Assembly (NCBI RefSeq): GCF_010104355.1
Contig: NZ_CP044972.1
Span: 1,364,001-1,428,000, forward strand
DNA: 64,000 nucleotides
Direction of reading: 5' to 3'
DNA from: Hydrogenophaga sp. PBL-H3
GTDB taxonomy: Bacteria > Pseudomonadota > Gammaproteobacteria > Burkholderiales > Burkholderiaceae_C
Shown: one piece after another, positions 50,673 to 59,369 of the stretch
Numbering within the stretch: the first letter of the stretch is position 1
Layout: every line of letters begins with the position of its first letter
Notes under the pieces: model-generated
The model's database searches: none
What the model saw: only the letters and a program-made list of their open reading frames with translations
Told to the model about the DNA's origin: nothing
Translations under genes and position numbers: made by a program

Positions 50673-51355
50673 AACACGATGCGCTGCTGGACCGACCGAC
50701 GGGCTGGCTGCAGGCCGGTGCGCTGGCACAGGTGGTTTCGCTCGACGACCCCGCGGGCCGCAACCGGGTGCAGGTGCGCCTGCTGGCGCACGACGGCGTG
50801 ACCGGCCAGGACGCGCCGCTGTGGGCGCGCGTGGTGGCGCCGTTCGCCGGACGCGACCGGGGCTTCTTCTTCCTGCCCGACGTGGACGACGAGGTGCTGG
50901 TGATCTTCATGAACGGCGACGCGCGCCACCCGCTGATCATGGGTGGGCTGTGGAACGGCAGCTCGCCTTCGCCCGCCGATGTGGTCAACGGCCAGCACAA
51001 GACCAAGCGGCTGAAGTCGAAGAACGGTGTGGCCATCACCATCCTGGACGAAGACGGACAGGAGACCCTGACGCTGGAGACCCCTGGCGGGCAGACCGTG
51101 ACGCTGCAGGACGGGCCGGGGTCGATCACGCTGGAAGACGCCAACGGCAACCGCGTGGTGATGGACACAGCAGGCATCGCGGTGGAAGCCGCGGCCAAGG
51201 TGAAGGTGACGGCCTCGCAGGTGGAGGTGAGCGCGGGCACGGTCAAGGTGGACGCGGTCGTGTCCACCTTCTCCGGTCTGGTGAAGTGCGACACGCTGCA
51301 GGCCAATGCCGTCGTTTCGGCCAGCTACACCCCGGGCGCCGGGAACATCTGGTGA
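50669..51355 (+). CDS. Baseplate spike protein, gp5 / GpV-like
   Basis: The 228-residue protein has an OB-fold of the gp5/VgrG/GpV type (about 20-100; GALAQVVSLDDPAGRNRVQV, and PLIMGGLWNGSSPSP closing the domain). A beta-helical stem follows (about 120-215) with repeating strands (ITILDEDGQETLTLETPGGQ, VTLQDGPGSITLEDANGN, VKVTASQVEVSAGTVKVDA). This is the trimeric needle at the tip of the tube. No lysozyme domain is present. A separate PAAR tip protein was not recognised in the window. Its start overlaps the hub stop. Confidence 0.92.
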   Translation: MKHDALLDRPTGWLQAGALAQVVSLDDPAGRNRVQVRLLAHDGVTGQDAPLWARVVAPFAGRDRGFFFLPDVDDEVLVIFMNGDARHPLIMGGLWNGSSPSPADVVNGQHKTKRLKSKNGVAITILDEDGQETLTLETPGGQTVTLQDGPGSITLEDANGNRVVMDTAGIAVEAAAKVKVTASQVEVSAGTVKVDAVVSTFSGLVKCDTLQANAVVSASYTPGAGNIW

Positions 51356-51359
51356 CGCC

Positions 51360-53003
51360 ATGGCCCGCACCCTGATGCAAGCTCCTCACGATGTGGCCCT
51401 GGGCGCGCCGCGCGGTGTGGCCACGGGCGGCGCGCCGCTGCTGTTGCAGCGTTCCGATGGCGATTTCATCGACGCCGTGCTCGACGAGATCACCACCGCC
51501 GAGGGCCGCGCCAGGCTGCTGGCCACGCGTGCTGCCGCGCGCACGCAGCGCCAGGTGCTCAAGCTGTTACAGCCCATCCAGCGCCAGCACCACCTGGCCG
51601 TGCTGGAAGCCTGGTGCGACACGCCGGGCACGCCGCGCGTGGACCCGGCGCGGGTGGAATCGGCCGGGCTGGTGGTGCGCCGGGTGCGTCGCGCTGGCAG
51701 CGCCACAGAAGAGGGATGGATGCGATCGCGCGGGCGCCTGCGCGGCTGGCTGCCGGTGGCGCGCATCGGTGGGGCCGCGCGCGACCCTGCAAGCCAGCTG
51801 CGGCTGCACAGCGGCCACACCGGTGTGGCCGACATCGACCACGAGCTGGTGCAGCTGGCCTTGCAGCGCGAGGACACGCTGCTCGATGAACACGTGGTGC
51901 CGATGTTCGTGGCGCCCCCCGGTGTCTGCAAGGCCGCGGGCAAGACGGTGTATTACGGCCTGGTGCCCACGGTGAGCAGCGAGCTGGCCGAGACCGCGCC
52001 GGTGTTCGACGAAGCCAACACCTTCGGGCCCGAGAGCGCCGATTTCCGCAACCACCTGGTGCAGGCCCTGCGTGGCGAGGCCATGGACTTGCCGCTCGAT
52101 GGCGAGACGCTGCACCCGGCCTGGACCGAAGCCGCCGAGCTCGCCACCACCGTGCGGCCCACGGGCGTGTCGATCGACCACTGGAACCAGCTGCGCCTGG
52201 GCGGCGGCGCGCGCACGGGCCTGCAGCGACTGTTGCGGCTGCTGCGCCAGCTCGATGGTGAGTTCAACGCCTTTGCAGGCACCTCGCCCGTGGCGCAGGC
52301 GCTGCGCCAGCAGCTCGCGGCCATCGCCTTGCCCTTGAAGTTGCGCGTGGGCGAAACGGTGGCGCGCACGGTCAGTGCCGAGGCCTTCCTGCGCCAGGCG
52401 GTGCAGGTGCTGGTGCAGCGCGATGAGCAGGCCAGCCGGCCCGAGATGCCCGCGCGCTGGCCCGCCTTGCCCAGCCACCAGGCGCAAGCCTTGCGGCTGG
52501 CGCTTTCGCGCGCGGTGGCCGAGCGTTTCGTGCAGCTCAACCCGGCGCCGGGCCGCTTTGACGACGCCAACGCACAGTACGTGGTGCGGGCCTTCGTGCG
52601 CCTCAAGCCCGAGTGTGGTTGCCCCGCGCGCATCGTCTGGAGCGAGGCCACCGAACCTTTTGTGATCGCGCCGTGGTTCGAAGGCTCGGGCGCACCGCCG
52701 GTGCGCATCAACCTGCCCGACATCACCGAGCCCGGCCTGCTGCGCTCGCTCAAACCCAATGTGTCCTTCACTGTGCCGCCCGCGCTGCAGAACCTGCTGA
52801 GCGGCAACCCCAAGGACCTGATGGAGGGCAAGAAACCACCCGATGGCGGCATCACCATCGGCTGGATCTGCAGCTTCAGCATCCCCATCATCACGCTGTG
52901 CGCCTTCATCGTGCTGAGCATCTTCCTGAGCCTGTTCGACCTGATCTTCAAGTGGATGGCGTTCATCAAGATCTGCATCCCGTTTCCGAAGAGGGGCGAG
53001 TGA
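51360..53003 (+). CDS. Injection-system protein with hydrophobic C-terminal segment
   Basis: The 547-residue protein has no recognised catalytic domain. A long, mostly helical, Arg/Ala/Leu-rich body (about 40-400) is followed by a CxC pair in KPECGCPARIVW (about 420) and a domain with APWFEGSGAPPVRINLPDIT. The last 50 residues are extremely hydrophobic (about 498-541; GWICSFSIPIITLCAFIVLS, then FLSLFDLIFKWMAF), enough for one long or two short membrane helices, and end KRGE. It lies between the spike and gp25 genes and overlaps gp25 (TGATG), so it belongs to the baseplate module. It could anchor the particle to a membrane or act as a pore-forming or cargo part. Confidence 0.78.
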   Translation: MARTLMQAPHDVALGAPRGVATGGAPLLLQRSDGDFIDAVLDEITTAEGRARLLATRAAARTQRQVLKLLQPIQRQHHLAVLEAWCDTPGTPRVDPARVESAGLVVRRVRRAGSATEEGWMRSRGRLRGWLPVARIGGAARDPASQLRLHSGHTGVADIDHELVQLALQREDTLLDEHVVPMFVAPPGVCKAAGKTVYYGLVPTVSSELAETAPVFDEANTFGPESADFRNHLVQALRGEAMDLPLDGETLHPAWTEAAELATTVRPTGVSIDHWNQLRLGGGARTGLQRLLRLLRQLDGEFNAFAGTSPVAQALRQQLAAIALPLKLRVGETVARTVSAEAFLRQAVQVLVQRDEQASRPEMPARWPALPSHQAQALRLALSRAVAERFVQLNPAPGRFDDANAQYVVRAFVRLKPECGCPARIVWSEATEPFVIAPWFEGSGAPPVRINLPDITEPGLLRSLKPNVSFTVPPALQNLLSGNPKDLMEGKKPPDGGITIGWICSFSIPIITLCAFIVLSIFLSLFDLIFKWMAFIKICIPFPKRGE

Positions 53004-53392
53004 TGAACACCAGCGCCGCTCCCATTGGATTTCCGTTGCTCGGCCTGCCCGACGAACACGGCCAGCTCGGCTGGCCTGCGCTTGAGAAAAGCGTGCGCGA
53101 CGGCATCCGCATCTTGCTGAGCACACGCCCTGGCGAGCAACTCATGCGCCCCGAGTTCGGCGGCGGGCTGGACCGCCTGCTGCACGAGCCCAACACCCTG
53201 GCCACGCGCCGACGCATCCGCGATCTGGTGCAGGCTTCGCTGGCGCGCTGGGAACCGCGCATCCTGCTCGACGCGGTGGAGGTGTGGGACGTGCCCGATG
53301 CCCCGAGCCACCTGCGGGTGGAGATCCAGTACCGGCTGGCGCGCACGGGTGCGCCGGGCCGCGTGAACGTCAACGTGCAGCTGGAGAACTAG
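53003..53392 (+). CDS. Baseplate wedge protein, gp25 / GpW-like
   Basis: The 129-residue protein belongs to the gp25 lysozyme-like baseplate family. Signatures are SVRDGIRILLSTRPGEQLMR (about 28-47) directly followed by PEFGGGLDRLLHEPN, and a C-terminal beta region VEIQYRLARTGAPGRVNVNV. gp25 sits at the junction of sheath and wedge and nucleates sheath assembly. The ATG overlaps the preceding stop, and the next gene starts immediately after the TAG. Confidence 0.94.
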   Translation: MNTSAAPIGFPLLGLPDEHGQLGWPALEKSVRDGIRILLSTRPGEQLMRPEFGGGLDRLLHEPNTLATRRRIRDLVQASLARWEPRILLDAVEVWDVPDAPSHLRVEIQYRLARTGAPGRVNVNVQLEN

Positions 53393-55678
53393 ATGCCTAT
53401 CGTCCCGCCCAGCCTCGATGACCGCCGCTTTGACGACCTCGTCGAAGACCTGATCGCGCGCATTCCCGCGCACACACCCGAATGGACCAACCCGCGCCAG
53501 GGCGACCCCGGGCGCACGCTGATCGAACTCTTCGCCTGGCTGGGCGACGCGCTGCTCTACCGCGCCAACCTCATCCCCGAGCGCCAGCGCCTGGTGTTTT
53601 TGAAGCTGCTCGGCCAGGGCCTGCGCGCAGCCCAGCCGGCGCGCGGCATCGTGGGCCTGTCGTATGCGCAGCCGCTGGCCGACCTGCGCGCGAGTTCGCT
53701 GCTGCCCGGTGCCCGGCTCAAAGGCGCGCAGCCCTTCGAGACCCTGGGTGAGACCACGGTGCTGCCGGTGACCGGAGAGACCTACATCAAGCGCAAGCTC
53801 ACCGACACCGAGGCGGCCCACATGGCCGACGTGATCAGCGGCCTCTCGCGCGTGCACCGCATCAGCGGCGCGGTGCAGGGCTACGAGACGCTGGCCGTGT
53901 TTGCCCAGGGCCGTGCCGAGCCTGGTGGCTTCGATGTGTTCGAGCGCTCGACCGACCGCGCCGTGTGGATCGCCTTGCTTGCACCGGCAGCGCCGGGTCC
54001 GCTGGAGCAAGCGAGCGTGAATGACAGTGTGCGCGCGGCGCTCGGTGGCGGTGACACCGGCGTGCCTTCGCTGCTCTCGCTGGGCATCGTGCCCGCGCTG
54101 CCCCTGCCAGCGCTGTTCGAAGAAGTGGGCCCGCTGGCCGAGGTGCCGGTGATCTGGGAGATGGTCACGCGCAGGCCCGGCACGCAGACGCTGGACTACC
54201 TCACGCTGGAGCCGCTGCCCGGCAGCGACACCTCGCGCGGCTTCACCCGGCCGGGCACCTTGCGCCTGCCGCTGCCCGGCCAGGACGACATCTGGGTGCC
54301 TTCCAACCAGGTGGGCGTGAACCCGCTGGCCGGTGTGGGCGATGCACCGCCCCGTCTGGACGACGCGGCGCGCGCCGCGCGGCTGGTGGCCTGGCTGCGT
54401 GTGCGCCCGCGCCCCGGCAGCCAGGTGCAGCGCCTGCCGCTCACCTGGCTGGGCATCAACGCGGCCGAGGTCGACCAGCGCGTGACGCTGCAGGGCCAGG
54501 TGCTGGGCACCAGCACGGGTGCGGCCGACCAGAGCTTTGCCCTGCCCGCCGGTTCGGTGGACCCCGAGACGCTGGTGATCGAAGTGGAAGAACCCGGCGG
54601 GCGCGGCTACCACCCGTGGCAGCGCGTGGACGACCTGGCCGCGATCAGTGCCCATGCCCTCACAGCGCGCGAGGCCGGTGCGTTCGAGCTCGACGCCGAA
54701 GCCGGCACGGTGCGGTTTGGCGATGGCGTGCGCGGCCGCATCCCCGAGCGGCTCATGCGCGTGCGGCTGGCGCGTGGGCGCTTTGGCGGTGGGCGCGCGG
54801 GCAACCTGGCACCCGCCAGCCTGAGCGAGATCGCCGCCACGCTCATCAATGGCCAGCGCGCACCCGCCATGAAGGTGCACCAGCCGCTGGCCATGGACGG
54901 CGGCGAAGACGCCGAGACCTTGCCCCAGGCCGAGCGGCGCATACCGGCCACGCTGCGTCACCAGCAACGCGCGGTGACCGCCGACGATTTCAAACGCCTC
55001 GCACTGGAAACACCCGCCGCCGATGTGGGCCGGGTCGAGGTGATGCCGCGCTTCAAGCCGCGCGATCGGCGTTTTCATGTGCCCGGTGTGGTGAGCGTGG
55101 TGGTGCTGCCGTCCGCCGCACTCGCGCCGGCGCCCAACCCGCGTCCGGACCGACCCTTCATCGAGCGCGTGCACGCCCACCTCTCGGCGCGGGTGCCGCT
55201 GGCCACCGAGCTGTACGTGATCGGTTGCGAATACGTGCCGCTGGGTCTATCGGTGGCGCTGCGCCTGCGCGAAGGCTTTGCGCGCGACAAGCTGCTTCAT
55301 GAGGTGCGCGAAGCCCTGCGCCGCCTGCTCTGGCCGCTGGCCCCCGGCGGGCTGGAAGGCGAGGGCTGGGCGCTGGGGCGCTCGGTGCGCGAACGCGAAC
55401 TGGAGGTGGAGGTATCGCGCGTGGCCGGTGTGGCCGAGGTCACCGGCCTGCAGCTGTTTGCACGCCATGGCGCGACCGGCCAGGAAGACTGGACCCTGCT
55501 GCCGCGCAACCAGGCCGGTGCCCAGCAGACGCTGAACCTGCAGCCCTGGCAGTTGCCCGAGTTGTTGTCCATCGTGGTGGTGGAGGGTGCAGAAGCGCCG
55601 ACGAATCTGCGCGCGCTGCCCAACCCGTTTGCGCAGGCCAATGCCGTGGCCGTGCCGGTAGTGCCGGAGCTGTGTTGA
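53393..55678 (+). CDS. Baseplate wedge protein, GpJ / gp6-like (Pvc11-like)
   Basis: The 761-residue protein is a large baseplate J homologue. Its N-terminus (DDRRFDDLVEDLIARIPAHT, then GDPGRTLIELFAWLGDALLY) is that of extracellular injection systems. The baseplate J core appears at about 480-720 (FGDGVRGRIPE, RAVTADDFKRLALETPAADV, AELYVIGCEYVPLG-like ELYVIGCEYVPLGLSVALRL). GpJ/gp6 dimers make the wedge ring that triggers contraction. It starts directly after the gp25 stop codon and overlaps the following gene. Length is in the range of Pvc11 proteins. Confidence 0.92.
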   Translation: MPIVPPSLDDRRFDDLVEDLIARIPAHTPEWTNPRQGDPGRTLIELFAWLGDALLYRANLIPERQRLVFLKLLGQGLRAAQPARGIVGLSYAQPLADLRASSLLPGARLKGAQPFETLGETTVLPVTGETYIKRKLTDTEAAHMADVISGLSRVHRISGAVQGYETLAVFAQGRAEPGGFDVFERSTDRAVWIALLAPAAPGPLEQASVNDSVRAALGGGDTGVPSLLSLGIVPALPLPALFEEVGPLAEVPVIWEMVTRRPGTQTLDYLTLEPLPGSDTSRGFTRPGTLRLPLPGQDDIWVPSNQVGVNPLAGVGDAPPRLDDAARAARLVAWLRVRPRPGSQVQRLPLTWLGINAAEVDQRVTLQGQVLGTSTGAADQSFALPAGSVDPETLVIEVEEPGGRGYHPWQRVDDLAAISAHALTAREAGAFELDAEAGTVRFGDGVRGRIPERLMRVRLARGRFGGGRAGNLAPASLSEIAATLINGQRAPAMKVHQPLAMDGGEDAETLPQAERRIPATLRHQQRAVTADDFKRLALETPAADVGRVEVMPRFKPRDRRFHVPGVVSVVVLPSAALAPAPNPRPDRPFIERVHAHLSARVPLATELYVIGCEYVPLGLSVALRLREGFARDKLLHEVREALRRLLWPLAPGGLEGEGWALGRSVRERELEVEVSRVAGVAEVTGLQLFARHGATGQEDWTLLPRNQAGAQQTLNLQPWQLPELLSIVVVEGAEAPTNLRALPNPFAQANAVAVPVVPELC

Positions 55679-58365
55679 TGGACGCCAACGGCTCCCGCTT
55701 CTGGTCGCTGCAGGCGCCGGCCCACTGGCCCACGCTGGGGCAGGGTCTTGGCCATGTGCGCTGGCATGCCGACTGCGGCGCGCTGAGCCTGGCGTCCGAG
55801 CGGGACCTGGAAGCCCCGGTGGATGCAGCGGCCAGCCGCAGCGCGGCACTGCTCGCGCTGAACGAGGTGCCGCGCGCGCTCGATGCGCAGGGCGTGGTCT
55901 GCAGCTGGCACGCGCCCAGCCAGGCCATCGTGGTGCGCAGTGCCCACCTGAACGATGCCGCCATTGCTCTGCCGCTGGACGCCGTTCCCACCGATCTGTG
56001 TGTGGGCAGTGACGGCGTGCTTTACGTCGCTTTGCCGGGGCGTGTGCTCATGCACGACCTGCGGCGTCGCTGGGACGATGTGGAGGTGGCCGAGCAAGGC
56101 CTGGCGCCTTGGCGCCTGGCCGCCCACCCCCAGGGGGGCGTGTGGGTGCTGGAGCGCGGCAGCGGGCGGCTGGCGCGTTTGAAAGGCCACCCGCTGCCCA
56201 GCCAGACACCCGCCACCGACGCCTACGCGCCCGGTGTGTTCCGCCCCGATCCCGAGAACTGCCGCGCGCCCGCGATGAGCGTGGTGCACGACGGTTGGAG
56301 CGGTGTGGCCGAGCCGTTCGCGCTGGCCTGCCATGCCACGGGTGGTTTGCTGCTGATGGGTTGGAACAGCGCAGGGCAGGCTTGGGTGCGGCGCTGGGAT
56401 GAAGCGACCCGCACACCCGGCCCCATGCGCCCGTTGCGCGGTGCGGTGCATGCGCACGCGCTCACCTGGCTCGATGGCACACGCATGGCCGTGCGCATGC
56501 CGGGGCGCGTCGATGCACCCGCGTTTGCCATCGACAACAGCCCCACGGGCGAGCTGCCCGCGCTGGGTGAGGTTTTTCCGCTGGCAAACGACCAGCGCGA
56601 GGCGCCGTTCGTGCACCGGCCCGAGGGTGTGGCGCACTACCCCGTGCGCGAAGACGCAGCCGAGCCGCTGTATGCGCTGGCCTTGCCCAACCTCGCACGC
56701 AGCGGCACGGCGGCCAGCTTCACCACCGAGGACGGCCGCCTGCGCGCGCAGCTCATCGACAGCGGCACGCCTGCCACCACCTGGCACCGCGTGTTCATGG
56801 AAGCCAGCATTCCCCCGGTCTGCGGCGTGGTGGTGTGGCTGGCCGCCACCAACGACCCCCAACCCCCGGCAGCCGAACGGCTGGACGCCTGGCACCCCCA
56901 CGCCTTTGGCCGCGATGTGCGCGCCATCGATCCCGCCGCAGCCGGTCCCCATGTGCCGCACGCGGTGTGGGAGCGCGCGCCCTCCGAACTGCCGGCGCAC
57001 CCGGGCCTGGCACCGTGGGCGCCGCAGCGTGGGCTGCGAGGCCTTTTTTCCGTGCTGGTGCAGAACGCACGCACGGCGGTGCGCTCGCTCAGCGGCCGCT
57101 ACCTGTGGGTGCGCCTGAGCCTGCACGGCGATGGCCGCGCCAGCCCCGAGGTGGTGGCCCTGCGCGCCTGGGCCAGTCGCTTCAACTACGCTGAGCAGTA
57201 CCTGCCGCGCATCTACCGCGAGACGTTGTTTGGTGATGCGGCGCAGTTGCCCGGCGAGCGGCTGGACAGCATCGACGAAGGCCATGCCGCGGGTCTCGAT
57301 CTCGGTGGCGAACCCGAGGTGGCGCTGCTGCTGCGCCTGGCCATCGGCGGCGTGCAGGTGAGCGACGGCGCTCAGGTGGTGGTGGAACACCCCGGGCGCA
57401 GCTGGCTTTTGCGCGATGGCGGCAGCGCGCGCTGCTGGCGCCTGCTGCTCGATGGCCACGCCATCGGGGTGTACCGCCCGCAGGCCTCGCCGGCCGATTT
57501 TCTGGCGCGCAGCCTGGCCAATGTGGAAGGCGTTCTCACGCAGCTCGAAGACCGCGTGGCCCACGCGCACCTGCTCACCGATCCCGCCAGCACGCCGGCC
57601 GAACACCTGGACTGGCTCGCGAGCTGGGTCGGCCTGAGCTTTGATGCGGCCCTGCCCGATGCGCGCCGCCGCACCTGGCTGCAGGCCGCGCCCGAGCTGG
57701 CGCGCTGGCACGGCACGCGCCGCGGCCTGGCGCTGGCACTCGACGTGGCCACCGGAGGTGGCGTGAGCGGCGGCGAGGTGGTGGTGATCGAAGACTTCCG
57801 CCTGCGCCGCCTGCTCGCCACGCTGCTGGGCGTGGACCTGGCCGATGAGGACGACCCGCTGCTGCCGGGCCTGCAGGTCAGCGGCAACTCGGTGGTGGGC
57901 GACACGCTGGTGCTGGGAGACCAGGCGCGCGCCGAACTCATGGCGCTCTACCGCGAAGAGGCCACCACCGACGTCGAAGACCAGGGCATTGCCGATTTTT
58001 ATGGACGCCTGGCGCACCGCGCCACCGTGCTGGTGCACCGCGAGGTGGACGACGTGGACCTGGGCCTGATCCGTCGCATCGTGGCCCTGGAGGCGCCCGC
58101 CCACGTGGAGGTGCGCGTGACCACCGCGAGCTGGCCCTTCATGGTGGGTGTGGCCAGTCTCGTGGGTGTGGACACCTACCTGGCCCGCGCTGTTGCACCT
58201 CGTCCGGTGCGGGTGCAGCGCTCGGTGCTGGGCGGGGGCGACTTCGTGCTCGGCCCGACCACGCTGGATCCGCGCCTGCGCGGCGAGGCCGCGCCGCCGC
58301 CGGTGGTTCCTGCCGAACCACTTTCGGCTCCCCGCAACAGAAAACCACGACCCCGCAAGGAGTGA
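55678..58365 (+). CDS. Tail protein I-like baseplate protein with N-terminal propeller-like region (Pvc12-like)
   Basis: The 895-residue protein has two parts. The N-terminal half (about 1-450) has repeated short strands such as TDLCVGSDGVLYVALPGRVL and RLAAHPQGGVWVLERGSGRL, suggesting a beta-propeller. The C-terminal half (about 500-860) carries phage tail protein I features of the wedge family (FNYAEQYLPRIYRETLFGD at 501; HLDWLASWVGLSFDAALPD near 642; GTRRGLALALDVATGG). In PVC/Afp, Pvc12 completes the wedge with Pvc11. The propeller region may bind a partner or surface ligand. The ATG at 55678 overlaps the baseplate J stop. Confidence 0.85.
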   Translation: MDANGSRFWSLQAPAHWPTLGQGLGHVRWHADCGALSLASERDLEAPVDAAASRSAALLALNEVPRALDAQGVVCSWHAPSQAIVVRSAHLNDAAIALPLDAVPTDLCVGSDGVLYVALPGRVLMHDLRRRWDDVEVAEQGLAPWRLAAHPQGGVWVLERGSGRLARLKGHPLPSQTPATDAYAPGVFRPDPENCRAPAMSVVHDGWSGVAEPFALACHATGGLLLMGWNSAGQAWVRRWDEATRTPGPMRPLRGAVHAHALTWLDGTRMAVRMPGRVDAPAFAIDNSPTGELPALGEVFPLANDQREAPFVHRPEGVAHYPVREDAAEPLYALALPNLARSGTAASFTTEDGRLRAQLIDSGTPATTWHRVFMEASIPPVCGVVVWLAATNDPQPPAAERLDAWHPHAFGRDVRAIDPAAAGPHVPHAVWERAPSELPAHPGLAPWAPQRGLRGLFSVLVQNARTAVRSLSGRYLWVRLSLHGDGRASPEVVALRAWASRFNYAEQYLPRIYRETLFGDAAQLPGERLDSIDEGHAAGLDLGGEPEVALLLRLAIGGVQVSDGAQVVVEHPGRSWLLRDGGSARCWRLLLDGHAIGVYRPQASPADFLARSLANVEGVLTQLEDRVAHAHLLTDPASTPAEHLDWLASWVGLSFDAALPDARRRTWLQAAPELARWHGTRRGLALALDVATGGGVSGGEVVVIEDFRLRRLLATLLGVDLADEDDPLLPGLQVSGNSVVGDTLVLGDQARAELMALYREEATTDVEDQGIADFYGRLAHRATVLVHREVDDVDLGLIRRIVALEAPAHVEVRVTTASWPFMVGVASLVGVDTYLARAVAPRPVRVQRSVLGGGDFVLGPTTLDPRLRGEAAPPPVVPAEPLSAPRNRKPRPRKE

Positions 58366-58368
58366 TCC

Positions 58369-59331
58369 ATGACGTCCACCGCCAACACGGCCACCACCTT
58401 CAGCACCGCCGACCCGCTCACGCGCCAGCCGCTGGGCGAGCGCCCCGTGTACGCCACCGGCATGCTGCTGGACGCGCAGGATTTTCTGGACGAACAGACC
58501 TACCACCGCAGCCAGCTGGCGCGCGCGCTGGGCGCTGTGGCGGGCAGCGGCACGCTGGCCGGGCTGCGGGTGGAGCACCGGCCGGCGGTGGACGCCGGGC
58601 CGGGCGCCAGGCCCGAAGAAATCCAGGTCAACGCCGGGCTGGCGGTGGACCGGCTGGGCCGGCTCATCGAGTTGCCGCGTCCGGCCTGCTTGAGGGTTCA
58701 GCGCTGGTGGGACGCCGAGGCCGCGCGCAGCAACCTGCTGCAAGCCGACTACACCACGCCGGGCCGTTTCATGTCGGCGCGCGCGCAGGCCGGTGTGACG
58801 CTGCCCACGCGCGCCGTGGTGGCCGACGTGTTCCTGCGCTTCGTGGCCTGCCCGCGCGGCCTCACGCCAGCCTTTGCCAGCGGTCCCTTCGATGCGTTGA
58901 ACGCGGTGAGCGTGTCGCGCCTGCGCGATGCCTACGAACTGCACCTGGTGCCGCGCCACAACCTCACCGACGCCGGCCTCGGCCTGCCGCTGCGCCCCGG
59001 TGCCTTCACCTTGCCGGTGGAAGAAGAGACCGCCGCGGAGGCCCTGGCGCGCGAAGCCGCCATGGACGACCCGAGCGCCGATCCCGCCGTGCGCCGCGCC
59101 GCGCTGCAGGACGCCGTGCTGCACGGCTACCACCGCACGGCCGACGAGTTGCCGCGCGGCCCCGAGCACCCACCCACGGTGGACGCCAGCGCGGTGTTCA
59201 TCGCGCGCTTGCTGATCCCGGTGGAAGCCACAGACCCCAGCGTGCGCCAGGGCAGCGCCGTGCTTATCGACAACCACAGTCGTCGATTCCTGCCAGGTCT
59301 CGGCGTGCTCGCGCGCTGGACAGGACTCTGA
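58369..59331 (+). CDS. Injection-system protein, first of three with shared N-terminal module
   Basis: The 320-residue protein has an N-terminal module (about 25-110: PVYATGMLLDAQDFLDEQTY, then GAVAGSGTLAGLRVEHR and VNAGLAVDRLGRLIELPRPA) that recurs in the next two genes. The remainder is alpha-beta with acidic helices (EEETAAEALAREAAMDDPSA) and no catalytic motif. It starts three bases after the preceding stop. The module probably packs against the baseplate or forms a peripheral ring. No characterised family was recognised. Confidence 0.75.
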   Translation: MTSTANTATTFSTADPLTRQPLGERPVYATGMLLDAQDFLDEQTYHRSQLARALGAVAGSGTLAGLRVEHRPAVDAGPGARPEEIQVNAGLAVDRLGRLIELPRPACLRVQRWWDAEAARSNLLQADYTTPGRFMSARAQAGVTLPTRAVVADVFLRFVACPRGLTPAFASGPFDALNAVSVSRLRDAYELHLVPRHNLTDAGLGLPLRPGAFTLPVEEETAAEALAREAAMDDPSADPAVRRAALQDAVLHGYHRTADELPRGPEHPPTVDASAVFIARLLIPVEATDPSVRQGSAVLIDNHSRRFLPGLGVLARWTGL

Positions 59332-59369
59332 GCCATTCATGTTTTCCCACCCCTTCACCGGAGCACGCC

